Positions 23,382-35,266 are shown, counted from the first letter of the stretch. The stretch is 64,000 nucleotides of DNA from Orychophragmus violaceus (GCA_030180135.1 CM058231.1:27717034-27781033), one strand, 5' to 3'. A program made the numbers and translations. Notes: a model not told the origin generated them from the letters alone.

Positions 23382-24550
23382 TGATAGGGCTCAGAGTTTT
23401 ATCCTATTCTACTGCAAGTGCACAGTTATGCTATTGTAGTACTCAAGGTATCGAATCCACAAGGACTCACGGTCACACGATAGATTGTATGTATTCAAGT
23501 TAAGCTAAATCAATTCCAGAGAAAGCAGTGAACAAAAGCAATAAACTAGAAAGGTGTTTTCAATAAGAGAAAGGCGTCAGACTTAGGAAGTTATCGGGAA
23601 TTATGCTATGCTAGACACTTAACTAACCAGATTTAGATTAAACACATGTTCAAGAACTAGAAACACAATGCTAAATAATCCAACTCTCGCTGAGATTATT
23701 TCTATATCTAGCAACCTAGCGATCCAAATCTCTTTGTGATCCTAGAGTTCTAAACAAGCATTAAGAAAAGGTTCTATCGGTTCACAATTCTCCTAAACCA
23801 AATCTCTTTGTATCTAGTCAAATTGCTCACACTAAGTTTGGTTCAGATTATAAATCACACTCTCGTGCTATTGTTAATTATCTAAGATCTAAACCCTAGG
23901 TGATCAGTCTAGAATTCAGTGTTAAGAACACTTAGGTGATGAACGATAAGATAATGAATCCAATCAATCAGTTATCAAGCAAGCATAAAACATTTGTGAG
24001 AATCCCTAAATGTAACTAGGTTACTACTCAGACATATCAGCAATCAAACAATACATCATGAATAGAAAACCAAAGGAATGAATAGATAAAGAAAAAGGGT
24101 TCGAAATTCTTCTCTCAATGTTACAAGTAGCAAGAATCAGCCCTCTCCAATATCTCTCAAGCAAGAACAATGTTAAGAACAAGATAATAGAATGAAAGAG
24201 TCTGAAACCCTAATTAAACTCTCTAAACACGTTTTGGGGTCAGTTTAGAATTAAGGGAAACTTCTGGGCAATTATGCAAATCTTAAAAACTTGTCTCTAA
24301 CTCGCGGATGTTGTTTTGTCGCGCTCAGGGTCGACCGACATCCAAGTCAGTGTCGGTCGACAACTCAATCGTGGTCAAGACACCAACTTCAGATCGTTGC
24401 ACAAATCACCAGAAACGTTCTATAATTCCATCCATTGCTCCAAACGCAAGCTTACCTGTAAAAGACTCGATAGACTTTAAAAACCAGGTTAAAGACTCAA
24501 TATATACAACTATATCATGGTTGAAAACCTAGAAAAACCATGATATATCA
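23382..24550 (-). repeat. Athila III 3' LTR
   Basis: About 1169 bp, plus-strand limits TGATAGGGC and ATATATCA. It matches 38158-39119 closely (same CAAGTGCACAGTTATGC and AAGGCGTCAGACTTAGG phrases). The polypurine tract (minus AAGTGTGGGGGAGT) abuts at 24551. Palindrome cores at about 24334.5 and 24356.5 (22 bp). Confidence 0.9.
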
Positions 24551-25866
24551 ACTCCCCCACACTTAGCTCTTGCTTGCCCTCAAGCAAGTAAAGAACCAAA
24601 GCATAAGAAAAGAGGTTTGAAAACACAGAAACTCATTTCGTCTTAGGAATTTTCACATTCATATTCATTTAGTAAACCACTGAAAACTTTCCTACAGAAC
24701 TCAAGACCACAATATACTTCCCCCACACTTAGCAACTGTCCCAAGTAAACTCCACAATCAAGTTAGGACATTCAAGTTCACCACACTAGCCTCTGTATAC
24801 AATTAGGTGCAGTCTCACAGAGGGAGTATCGAATCAAAGGACACATGGACTCAACTTATTCAGTGTCTGACCACCAAACTGTCGGTTTCTGGTTTCTTTC
24901 TTTTCCCTTTCTCCCTTAGCACTGATTTTTTCCCACTGGGTATCATTTTTTTTTTATCAGTGCTCTTCCCTTTTTATTGGGGTTTAACTTTGGATCTTTC
25001 CATGGATACACAGGGGTAATAAGGGTCTCTACCACTCCCGTGACCACTTCGAAGCTACTAGCTTATCCTCGGTTTTTATCTCTTTTTTTTTTACTTTAAA
25101 GAGAGGGGAAAATCAGAAACCATACTTTAGAACAGGATCATAGGCTGTGCCAAACACATTAAAGAAATCCGACCCAAAGATTACCAAGCCCCTAAGCGAG
25201 AAATAAAGTTAATATTAGGTGCGAGACTAGTGATGGATCCTCTGAATACCTGGTTAGATATGGGTGTCCTTGGTAAGTTGATCCGGTTGGGGTTTTCTAA
25301 TAGTCATAGAGGTCCTGCAAGTCTGTCCAATGGTTACTTAGTTCCTGTTCAAGCGAAATATTTCCTCGAAAAATCATAGTTTTATACTGATTTTGACTCA
25401 ATAAAACAATTTTGAAAAACTAATGAAAACATGGGACTGACTCTAAGAAAACAAAACACAATGTCAGTAGCTACCTCCCCCACACTTAAACTGCACTGTC
25501 CCCAGTGCAATTGTTGCATGAGATCGGTATGAAGCAAATTGGAACCATAGAGATTTTGAGTTGAAAATCCGAATTTACGGTCGATGTCGACCGACACTAA
25601 GGTTAGTGTCGACCGACACTGAGCTCGTGTGAGCATACGCAGGATGATAAATCTGTCTGTGGTTAAGATCATGAGTTAGCACTCAGTTTTCTCACATGTT
25701 CACTGCGTTAGATCACTCAAAATCACATCAATAAAACCGATAAAGATGCATAAACTCAAATAGTCTTAGGTCCAAGAAAACACTACTGAAAAACTGACTC
25801 AAAAGAAACATAAAAACTGACTCAAGAAAAGGAAAAAGAAAAACAAAACCAGTAGCAGCTGCAAGT
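24551..25866 (-). other. Athila III 3' spacer (non-coding)
   Basis: Contains three AAGTGTGGGGGA-type tracts on the minus strand: at the LTR (24551-24566), near 24719-24735 and near 25475-25490. Also the hairpin at 25492-25509 and a palindrome pair at about 25590/25612. No gene seen. The stretch 24830-25040 includes conserved pyrimidine runs also present in the other Athila spacers. Confidence 0.75.
25492..25509 (-). other. Conserved hairpin with compensatory changes (Athila III)
   Basis: Stem TGCACTG / CAGTGCA, loop TCCC on the plus strand. Relative to Athila I and II two base pairs differ on both arms, keeping pairing. It sits directly beside the internal purine tract, as in the other copies. 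Confidence 0.7.
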
Positions 25867-26472
25867 CTAGAACTCCTGGGAGTCCTCATCATCCATATCC
25901 TCATCAGAGTCAGCAGCTACCTCTACTTCCTCTTCCTCAGAGTTGATGTGCTCAGCAGCTGGTGCAGGTACACGGCGACGTGACTGTGGGTGGTGAACGC
26001 GCTGAGATCGCTGGCAGGACATCTTGTGGACCGTCTTCTAGATGCCCTTAAGCACTTTTGCTGACCACTTCTGGAATTTCGGTGGTGGCATGTCCTCTGC
26101 TGGTCCAGGAAGCTCAGGAAACCCATAGGTCTCGTCTGGATCATCAGCATGGACAGGTTCATGCTCAGCAGCAGAAGCAGCTGCTCCAGAAGATGCGCCT
26201 CGGAGCACAGTAGCTCGGCGCGGGACAGCTCTACAAAGATCCACACTCGGCTGGAAGGAGAGTGAGAGAGGATGACCAGTGAAACCTGTGAGCTTAGTCT
26301 CTAGAAGAGGAAAGAGTCGCTCTACTCCGGATCTGTCATGGAATCTCCACCAGAACTGTGTCCCATTGGTGTCTCCCTTGATCCACTGACTGCTCTTCAG
26401 ATGTGTGAAGTTCATGGTGAGTTTCCTAGTACAGGTGTTCATCTGACTCCTGTCAAGTCCAAAGTGATCAAA
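25867..26472 (-). pseudogene. ATHILA ORF1, C-terminal part (3' of copia II insertion)
   Basis: Continues the ORF1 frame from 33822 across the copia II insertion in the same reading frame (MNTCTRKLTMNFTHLKSSQW begins 26442). A Pro/Glu-rich acidic tail ends at TAG 25867-25869 with EEEEVEVAADSDEDMDDEDS. One in-frame TAG (26038-26040) splits the tail. ORF1 is a protein of unknown function found in the env position of many Athila elements. Confidence 0.72.
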
Positions 26473-27115
26473 TTGTTGGGATAGTGTCCTGAAATCACAC
26501 TTGTACTCACTCCTGATGATAGTTGTGTGTCGAGATCAGATATTCGTATAATACTGGGCGGTTGCAATGTTTTGCTAGAAGCCTCTTGCAATCTGTAAGT
26601 TGTATACTTACTGCCAGTATTATATGATCTTATAGGGTCACACACCTAAGCAAACTGGAAGCTACGACGTGGGAATGATCATTATGGTATTGATCATATT
26701 AATGTGTATTGGATACACATTATTATCGACAAAATGGTGTTGTGTCGATCGACACAGCTTGTGTGTCGGTCGACACAGTTCGGGTTTTCGGAAAAGGCTT
26801 TTCGAATTAAGACTTAATCAAGTATGGCCCGTTAAGTATGTTTAGGTCGAATAAAACTCGAGAGTTTCGACCTAAACAGAGGGGCCGTCGAGTTTTTCTT
26901 GGTAAGAAAAGCAGAAACACTAGAAACAGGTGATTCCCATTGATCCGGTACTAGCATCCCGTTTCCAGCTTGTGTGCGTGTGTATCTGGTAGAGGCAAGG
27001 CATCTGCATTGCTCAACTGATCTCGTTCACCAATTCATTCCGCTGCCAGTTCCAGGTAAGAACGAGGTTGGTTGTTTTCAATATATCAAACCCTTAGATC
27101 CTAGGAGATCCAACA
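26473..27115 (+). repeat. copia II 5' LTR
   Basis: TGTTGGGATAG to CCAACA. Contains the palindrome pair TGTCGATCGACA (26743) and TGTCGGTCGACA (26764), centres 21 bp apart. Confidence 0.93.
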
Positions 27116-27116
27116 G

Positions 27117-27128
27117 TGGTATCAGAGC
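27117..27128 (+). promoter_or_regulatory. Primer-binding site of copia II (tRNA-iMet)
   Basis: TGGTATCAGAGC, perfect complement of the initiator-Met tRNA 3' end, one base after the LTR. Confidence 0.93.
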
Positions 27129-28385
27129 GTGTTAGGGTTTAGAATATTGAATCTGATGCAATTAATTCGAAACTTGATGTTGTTGAATTGAAAAATTGCC
27201 TGCTGAAATCGTTTTTCTTATGTTAATCTCGGATTATATGCATGTTGAAAATCGATGAACTGTTGAAATCGCACTGTGTCGATCGATACAAAGCGTGTGT
27301 CGGTCGACACGCCGCGAAATAACGCGTAAAATATTTAGGGTTTGTCGCAGAGTGTCGATCGACACAAAGCGTGTGTCGGTCGATACAGAGCAAAAACTCG
27401 CAAATAATTTTAGGGTTTCGATCTGAGATCGAGTACCCGTATTCCTGCTGTGTCGATCGATACATTGGGTGTGTCGGTCGACACAGGCAAAGCGATTAGA
27501 TAGATCGGTTCAATTGGATTGAACCGGTTATCTCGCTCGGTTAATTTTAATTAACCAATTGGTTCTGGTTTGGTAATGTCGATCAACACAGAGTTGTGTG
27601 ACGATCGACATGGACCGTTAAACCGAACCGGTTCAATTGGATTAAATCGGTTAAGCAAATTCGATCCGGTTTGACCGGTTATCGGAGACCGGTTTAACTT
27701 GTGTTGTGTCGACCGATGCAAATGGGTTGCGTCGATCGACACATCACTCGCAGAATTAATGGTTGGACCATAAATCTGCATATGCCAGACCAAACTTAAT
27801 CCTAAAGTTCTAGATGAACCTAAATTAATAAAACTGAATGTTTTAATTAAATTTGTAACTTCTTGAATGCATATTGGATATACATCAAGATTAAAATAAT
27901 TGTTTTCCTCAACAAAATATCAAGTGATCTTTATGTCTTGCCCAATCTTGTCTACTGTCAAGACTTGTGTCGTTTGTTGGATAGTCTTGGAGTCCTTGAT
28001 ATCCACTGCAACATGAGTAAGGCAGATGGTCATTGACAGACTTGCAGTGCGACTATCAGTGATCACAAGACAGAAGAGATTGGTTTTACTTGACTGGGCT
28101 GTCAGAAGTTCTGGGCCCGGAGACATCAGAGTAGATTAGACATAGTTTGTCTCATCTACGACCAAGAGTTGTACTGGGTACAATTAACAATGATTTGCTT
28201 ACCTAGATAACTAAAGTTTGGGTGATGGCGAGTTGCCGACTCAGATTTTTGTGAAGTATGGATCTTGGTTCATTGTATTCATCTGAGGAAACATAGTTTG
28301 AATACAATACGAGTTTTCTTATTAGATAAGAATTCTCATTTCCTTGAGCATTATAACTAAACCTCTACCTCTTTTAATTACAGCT
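27129..28385 (+). repeat. copia II leader with five palindrome pairs
   Basis: Long untranslated leader. Between 27276 and 27742 it holds five pairs of the TGTCGRYCGACA family (core centres about 27282/27303, 27358/27379, 27456/27477, 27582/27604, 27712/27735; spacing 21, 21, 21, 22, 23). The first member of each pair is usually the GATC or GACC form and the second the GGTC form. Between pairs are GGTTCAATTGGATTGAACC-type inverted repeats. 27750-28385 has no further motif that I can see; the gag start is at 28386. Confidence 0.88.
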
Positions 28386-30131
28386 ATGTCTGTCTCAACT
28401 CACATCAACACTTTCTCACTAAGATCCGTCCTTGAGAAGGACAAGTTAAATGGATCTAATTTCTTGGAATGGTATCGGAACCTGAGAATAGTTCTCAGGC
28501 AGGAGAACAAGGAATATGTCCTTGAAAGAGTTCTCACCGAGAGGCCACGTTCCAATGCCCCGCAGACAGAAAAGAATGCTTGGGATAAGCATTCAGCTGA
28601 TGTCAAAGATGTTAATTGTCTAATGCTGGTGACTATGAACTCTGAGCTGCAGAAGCAATATGAGAACGTGATGTCACCAATTGAGATGATTAACAGCCTG
28701 AAAGTTTTGTTTCAGGAGCAAGCTCGCACAGAGAGATACCAGACGGTTAAATCTCTCATGGATTGCAATCTGGCTAAGGATAGTCCAGTAAGTCCTCATA
28801 TCCTTAAAATGATGGGTTACATTGATAACCTGGGGAAACTGGACTGTGCCATTAGCCAGGAGCTAGCCACTGACATGATTTTGCAGTCTTTGTCGTCGTG
28901 TTTTGATCATTTCATCATGAACTACAACATGCAAAACATGACTAAGACATTGACTGAGTTGCACGGTATGCTGAAGACAGCAGAGCCAAATCTCAAGAAG
29001 GCAACTCCCAGTGTACTGATGGTACAAGGGGGTAAAAGGTTTAAGAAACCTAAGAAGGATAAGGGAAAGGCCCAAGTTGTCCAGACTGAGAGTCAGGACA
29101 AGCCCAAGCCGAAGCCCAAATCCGGGCCTTCTCCTGAGGATAAGTGCAACTACTGCAAGCAGTTACGGCATTGGAAGAGAGACTGCAAGAAGTTCATGGA
29201 AGATTACAAGAAGCTGAAGAAGACGTATGATGCGTCTCACTCAGGTATTTATGTTATCGAACTTAATGTTATGTCTTCTAGTTCTACTTCGTGGGTATTG
29301 GATACCGGCTGCGGTGCTCATATTTGTACTGATGTGCAGGCACTAAGAAACAGTAGAACGCTGAAGAAAGGACAAGTGGAGCTACGGGTCGGGAATGGAG
29401 CTAAGGTTGCTGCACTGGCCGTAAGCACCTACGATTTGTCTTTACCTTCGGGCATGGTTTTAGCTTTGAATAATTGCTACTTTGTACCTCCGATTAGCAG
29501 AAACATAATTTCAGTTTTCGTTTTGGATTTGGAAGGTTTTGATTTTGCTGTTAAGAATAAAGTTTGTTCTTTTAATCGTGATGGTACGTATTATGGTAGC
29601 GCCCCATTAGATAATGGGTTATATGTTTTAAACCAAGAAATTCCTGTCTTTAACATAAATACAAAGCGGTTTAAGTCCAATGACGAAAACCCGACTTTCT
29701 TATGGCATTGTCGTTTGGGCCATATCAATGAGAAACGCATCCAAAAGCTCCATCGAAATGGGCTTCTGGGCTCATTTGATTTTGAATCATGTGAGAAATG
29801 CGAATCTTGTTTGATGGGAAAAATGGCTAGAGCCCCTTTCAACAAACCAAATGAAAGGGCCGGTGATTTATTGGGTCTTGTTCATACTGATGTATGTGGG
29901 CCAATGAGTACTATTGCCAGAGGAAATTACAAGTACTTCATTACCTTTACTGATGATTTCAGTAGGTATGGCTATGTCTACTTGATGAGACACAAGTCAG
30001 AATCCTTTGATAGATTCAAGGAACTCAAGAATGAAGTACAGAACCAACTTGGCAAAAGTATTAAAGTTCTGCGATCGGATCGCGGAGGAGAATACTTGAG
30101 TCAAGAGTTCAGCGACTATCTGAGCGAGTGA
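28386..30131 (+). pseudogene. copia II gag, protease and integrase N-terminal part
   Basis: I choose ATG 28386 (MSVSTHINTFSLRS) over the in-frame ATG at 28344, because the 14 extra residues are not copia-like. Order: UBN2-type gag (about residues 15-215), basic linker, CCHC knuckle (CNYCKQLRHWKRDC; Arg replaces the usual Gly), protease LDTGCGAH, pre-integrase WHCRLGHINEKR, integrase start HTDVCGPMS and LRSDRGGEYLS. It stops at TGA (30129-30131) where copia I has a Cys codon. One nonsense mutation in an otherwise clean frame. Confidence 0.92.
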
Positions 30132-30896
30132 GGAATTATTTCACAACTCACTCCTCCTGGAACACCCCAATGGAATGGAGTGTCAGAGAGGAGGAATCGA
30201 ACCTTATTGGATATGGTTCGGTCTATGATGAGTCATTTAAATCTTCCATTATCCTTTTGGGGATACGCTCTAGAAACGTCTGCGTTTACACTAAATAGGG
30301 TGCCATCTAAATCAGTGGAAAAGACACCACATGAATTGTGGACTGGGAACATTCCTAGTCTGTCTTTCCTGAGGATTTGTGGATGTGAGGCTTATGTCAA
30401 ACGGTTAATCTCTGACAAGCTCGCGCCCAAATCAGATAAATGCTACTTCGTTGGTTATCCTAGGGAAACCAAGGCATACTACTTTTACAACCAATCTGAG
30501 AACAAAGTATTTGTTGCTCGGGACTGTTCTTTTCTTGAGAGGGAGTTTCTCTCTAAGAAAAACAGTGGGAGTAAAGTACATCTTGAAGAAATTCGAGATG
30601 CACAGGAGACTGCTCAACCTGCTGAGGAAGAGCAGCAGTTGGATCCACAGAGTTCTGTGGAACCGGCGCCTGTGGAGCCTGAAGTTCGCAGATCCGGAAG
30701 GATCCGTCACGAACCCGAGAGATACTATGGATTTCTCGTGACCAATTCTAATGATCTGATGATCATTGATAGTGACGAACCAGCGACCTTCGCGGAAGCA
30801 ATGATGGGCCCGGACTCCGAAAAGTGGCTTGGAGCCTCAATCCGAAATGGGATCCATGTCAGAAAACCAAGTATGGTCCTTGGTCGATTTACCTAA
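30132..30896 (+). pseudogene. copia II integrase C-terminal part and linker
   Basis: Same frame as the segment upstream. It supplies the catalytic Glu region (PQWNGVSERRN, from 30168) and continues through KCYFVGYPRETKAYYFYNQ and an acidic linker with RRSGRIRHEPERYYGF. A frameshift near 30830 (WLGASIRNG where copia I reads WLKAAESEMG) sends it to a stop at 30896. Confidence 0.88.
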
Positions 30897-31449
30897 TGGT
30901 GTAAAAGCCATTGAGTGTAAATGGATCTTCAAGAAGAAGATTGACGTGGATGGCAATGTACATATTTACAAAGCGAGGTTGGTGGCTAAAGGTTTCAAGC
31001 AAATTCATGGTATTGACTATGATGAAACCTATTCCCCATTCGCTATGCTTAAATCCATTCGGATTCTTCTAGCAATTGCCGCTCATTATGACTATGAGAT
31101 TTGGCAGATGGATGTCAAAACCGCATTCCTGAATGGTATTCTGGAAGAGGATGTGTATATAACACAGCCTGAAGGTTTTGTCGATCCTAAGAACGCTGGG
31201 AAGGTATGCAAACTTCATAAATCCATTTATGGATTGAAGCAAGCATCACGGAGTTGGAATCTTCGTTTTGATGAAGCAGTAAAACAATTTGGTTTCATCA
31301 AGAACGAAGAGGAACCATGTGTTTACAAGAAGACTAGTGGGAGCAAAATTGCATTTCTTGTACTGTATGTCGATGACATACTCCTCCTCGGTAATGACGT
31401 TCCGTTGCTTCAGTCTGTTAAGACTTGGCTCGGAAGTTTTTTTCCATGA
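30829..31449 (+). pseudogene. copia II reverse transcriptase, main part
   Basis: Palm and finger motifs of copia RT: IECKWIFKKKIDVDGN, KARLVAKGFKQIHG, QMDVKTAFLNG, YGLKQASRSWNL and the catalytic LYVDDILLLGND. It ends at WLGSFFP through a one-base loss in a T run near 31440; the sister element reads through into FSMKDMGEA. Confidence 0.9.
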
Positions 31450-32348
31450 AAGACATGGGAGAAGCCGCGTATATTCCTGGAATCAGAATCTACAGAGATA
31501 GAGTGAACAGGCTGATTGGATTGTGCCAGGACACTTATATTGATAAGGTGCTGCACAGATTCAGGATGCATGATTCCAAGAAGGGCTTCATACCGATGTC
31601 TCATGGCACTAGTCTCAGCAAGAAGCAGTGTCCGGCGACACATGCTGAGCGAGAACGCATGAATAGGATTCCTTATGCTTCTGCAATAGGATCTATTATG
31701 TATGCCATGCTCTGCACTCGTCCAGATGTAGCTTACGCGTTAAGCATGACGAGTAGATACCAATCTGATCCAGGTGAAGTTCACTGGACAGCTGTCAAGA
31801 ATATTCTCAAGTATTTGAGACATACTAAGGATAAATTCCTTGTGTATGGAGGAAGTGAAGAACTTGTGGTGAATGGATTCACCGATGCGAGTTTTCTGAC
31901 GGACAGAGACGATTTCCGATCACAATCTGGATATGTCTTCTGTCTAAATGGCGGTGCAGTGAGCTGGAAGAGCTCTAAGCAGAATACCGTAGCTGATTCC
32001 ACGACGGAAGCTGAATATGTTGCTGCTTCTGAAGCGGCAAAGGAAGCTGTTTGGATCAAGAAGTTCATGACTGAACTTGGTGTGGTTCCTAGTATCTTGG
32101 AGCCAGTGGCTTTGTTTTGTGATAACAACGGAGCCATTGCTCAGGCGAAAGAACCCAGGTCACACCAGAAGTCCAAACACGTAGAGAGGAGGTATCACCT
32201 AATTCGTGATATCGTCAATAGAGGTGATGTGAAGATCAGCCGAGTTCCGATGGAAGAGAATGTCGCTGATCCTCTGACTAAGTCACTCCCAAGGCCTAAG
32301 CATGAGAGTCATACGACTGCTGTAGGCATTAGAGATCTTAAGATGTAA
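31425..32348 (+). pseudogene. copia II RT thumb and RNase H
   Basis: Resumes at FFSMKDMGEAAY and runs through the copia connection (MLCTRPDVAYALSMTSRYQS) to RNase H (STTEAEYVAASEAAKEA; CDNNGAIAQAK; VERRYHLIRDIV). Ends at the natural stop 32346-32348, matching copia I. RNase H removes the RNA template during cDNA synthesis. Confidence 0.9.
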
Positions 32349-33179
32349 TCTTGATTCTAGTGGGAGTTTTAGTTTTATTTTAGTTATAATAAGATGCTCT
32401 TGTAAACATTCTTTTAGAAGTGTTTAGTGAAATTTGATTTCAGCATTATTTATTGTGATCTAAATAATGGTCCCAAAATAAGTTTATGTCATATTATAGG
32501 TCATCAAGTTGAGGACTTGATCATGAAACCCTATAAGTCATAGATGATATAAATTATGTTTTGTCCCTAGTCGAGGTTGTCAAAGTTGGACAATGGCAAC
32601 CGCGAGAGACTAGATTGTGAGGTGACTGTTGGCTAAGTTTCATGGAGCCAATGATATGATTATCGCAGTCAGTCACATAGATATATGTTGGTGAACATAT
32701 GATCGGACATGACCCGCTAATGAGAAGTCTACAAGATAGTTATATCTGTGTCATAAGAGGTTCTCATTACGACTATAGAGTATAGTCCTTAGACCTGAGT
32801 TCATCATGCTTTCTTGCATATGAATTGGTACACTTTGACTTTGTCAAACGTCGACCCGTAACTGGCGACTATAACGGCATTGTTCAAGTATATCATGAAG
32901 TGTGCGTTGAAATAGGGATGGAACATGATGGGATTTGTCCCTCCTGAATAACGGGAGATAAATATCTCAGGGCCTATCGAAGATTTAATACTGAGAAAAA
33001 TGTGTGGCCGCACTCAAATGAACTGTAGTTCAGTTGTTTGTAATGTTCAGTATGAGATCAGGAGTTCGATAAACATGATGTTGGCTTAATAAGGATGACA
33101 CCAATCTTGCCTTATGCCAAATCGAGATATAGAGACAAAAGGATTATAGGAATTGATGATTCCAGTACAAGTGGGAGAT
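32349..33179 (+). other. copia II 3' untranslated region and polypurine tract
   Basis: Non-coding, homologous to 3773-4596. Ends with AAGTGGGAGAT (33169-33179), the same polypurine tract as copia I. No gene seen. Confidence 0.83.
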
Positions 33180-33821
33180 TGTTGGGATAGTGTCCTGAAA
33201 TCACACTTGTACTCACTCCTGATGATAGTTGTGTGTCGAGATCAGACATTCGTATAATACTGGGCGGTTGCAATGTTTTGCTAGAAGCCTCTTGCAATCT
33301 GTAAGTTGTATACTTACTGCCAGTATTATATGATCCTATAGGGTCACACACCTAAGCAAACTAGAAGCTACGACATGGGAATGATCATTATGGTAATGAT
33401 CATATTAATGTGTATTGGATACACATTATTATCGACAAAATGGTGTTGTGTCAATCGACACAGCTTGTGTGTCGGTCGACACAGTTCGGGTTTTCGGAAA
33501 AGGCTTTTCGAATTAAGACTTAATCAAGTCTGGCCCGTTAAGTATGTTTAGGTCGAATAAAAATTGAGAGTTTCGACCTAAACAGAGGGGCCGTCGAGTT
33601 TTTCTTGGTAAGAAAAGCAGAAACACCAGAAACAGGTGATTCCCATTGATCCGGTACTAGCATCCTGTTTCCAGCTTGTGTGCGTGTGTATCTGGTAGAG
33701 GCAAGGCATCTGCGTTGCTCAACTGATCTCGTTCACCAACTCATTCCGCTGCCAGTTCCAGGTAAGAACGAGGTTGGTTGTTTTCAATATATCAAACCCT
33801 TAGATCCTAGGAGATCCAACA
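33180..33821 (+). repeat. copia II 3' LTR
   Basis: Near-identical to 26473-27115. The first palindrome has become TGTCAATCGACA (one G to A change in a CpG), the second is intact; centres at about 33454.5 and 33475.5, 21 bp apart. Confidence 0.93.
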
Positions 33822-34736
33822 CAAAGATGGGAGTTAAAAGACTTCTGATCGACTCCGTCTTCGTTGCCTTCCCAGTGAAAGGCTTAGTCGCCTTCAGTGT
33901 CTCCAGATGGTAAGCGAAGAGAGCTCCCATGTTAACATCTAGCTCCAGATGAGTCTCCTCAAACTCACTGACATCAACGCTCTTACCAATCCCAATATAA
34001 AGCAAGAAGAGCACAACAATCCTCATCATCCTAGGCTCCATCTTACACAAGATAGTGTTGGAGAATATGCGAACAAGATAGCGCAGAACCGGGTGTCGCA
34101 CAGCGATCTGCCTGGTGGTCTGAGAATCATATACTCCTGTGCCAAAGTGTCTCCAAAAGATCTCCACATCGGACCAGTGCTCAGGCAAACTGACTCTCTC
34201 GTCCTGTCAAACTCATAGATATTGCATAGCTCATGGAGACTAAGTCTATACCTCCTGCCATTGGCCATGAATGTCAATGTACCCTCAGAAGCTTTCCTCA
34301 CCACATCGTTGGTATAGTACACACGGACTGTGGCCATAAACTGTCTCACCAGCTCTGGATATAGGTTGTGGTACTTGGTACAGATCGTACCCAAACCTAT
34401 GGTCCGCAAGACGTGCACCACATCTGATCGTATCTTCAGCTTGCTCATTGTGGTCATGTCAGGAAGCTGTGTGGGCTCGATGTTAACGTCACACCATACG
34501 TTGTAGAACAGGCTGTCACAGATGTCCCACTTCTCTGAGATATCCCTGTAAATGCATTCTCGCTTCTTCACCACCACTGCAGGTTCGTCATCAAAGCAAG
34601 TAATCTTGAACTTAGTTTTCTCCATCCTTGGCCAAGGTGCTTGGTTCTGAGCATCGTGTTGCTGCGACGAGAAACCAGAAACATCAGTTGCAGAGCCTCG
34701 GCGTGGGCGTTTTCCTTGGTTCAGAGAAGGATCCAT
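33822..34736 (-). pseudogene. ATHILA ORF1, N-terminal part
   Basis: Starts MDPSLNQGKRPRRGSATDVS (34736). The ATHILA ORF-1 family pattern is visible: a basic, Ser-rich start, then about residues 75-170 with LRTIGLGTICTKYHNLYPEL and a segment RRYRLSLHELCNIYEFDR, then (other frame, 33784-34188) DVNMGALFAYHLETLKATKP. A frameshift lies near 34100-34180. Copia II cuts it at 33822 and the protein continues at 26472. No membrane segments are obvious, so calling it an envelope would be unjustified. Confidence 0.75.
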
Positions 34737-35266
34737 CTTCGCAGATCGATTAAACAGATGATAGGAATGGATAGAGCACGGAAAAACAAGTGGAATAGAG
34801 CTTTGAATCGTCGAAAACAGTGAAGAATTGAAAAAGATGGCGATTTTTGGTGATTTTCGGCGAGAGAGGGAATGAGGAAGATGATGTACGGTCTCGGGTT
34901 TTTAAACAGAATTACCTGGATTTCATCGGTGTCGACCGGAATCGAGCTGGATGTCGGTCGACACTTACCTTTTTAGAATAAATCGACCTCTGAAATCGAC
35001 CTCGGCCGATTATCGTCCGTGCTCGAAACTCCCTCGAACCGATGTCGACCGGCATCAAGGTGAATGTCGACCGACACTAATTCTGCAGTGCTACGGGTTC
35101 TGCAAAACTTGACACAAAAACTCCAAAAATGAAAGAGATTAAAATGAAAAATTCAAAGTCCTAATATTTACAACTTACCAGTGGGTTGCCTCCCACTCAG
35201 CGCTTGTTTAAGGTCATTAGCTTGACCGGACGAACGAGATCAGGTTCCTGGAGGTTTCGACAGAGG
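34737..35266 (-). other. Athila III intergenic stretch where pol would be
   Basis: 530 bp between the protease end and the ORF1 start. Autonomous Athila relatives carry RT, RNase H and integrase here (about 3 kb); none is present. The stretch has two palindrome pairs (about 34935/34957 and 35048/35070, both 22 bp) and a poly-A-rich junction. Confidence 0.75.

Larger units (their letters stand above)
26473..33821 (+). mobile_element. Ty1/copia element II, complete, innermost and youngest
   Basis: Two LTRs (643 and 642 bp) differing at about 13 sites by eye, about 2%, mostly C/T and G/A transitions. Full copia order of genes, tRNA-iMet primer site and polypurine tract. It sits in ATHILA ORF1 of Athila III; CAAA is present on both sides (26469-26472, 33822-33825). 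Only four bases repeat where five are usual for copia, so one base may have mutated. One nonsense codon and two frameshifts disable gag-pol. Same family as copia I. Confidence 0.94.

Noticed and set aside
27276..27742. CRISPR-like array of palindromic repeats
   Set aside because: The genome is plant, repeats are 12-14 bp with variable spacers and divergent copies, and no cas genes exist.
33822..34736. ATHILA ORF1 as a viral envelope gene
   Set aside because: Position is env-like but I see no signal peptide, transmembrane segment or fusion-type motif, so only the ORF1 family name is supported.
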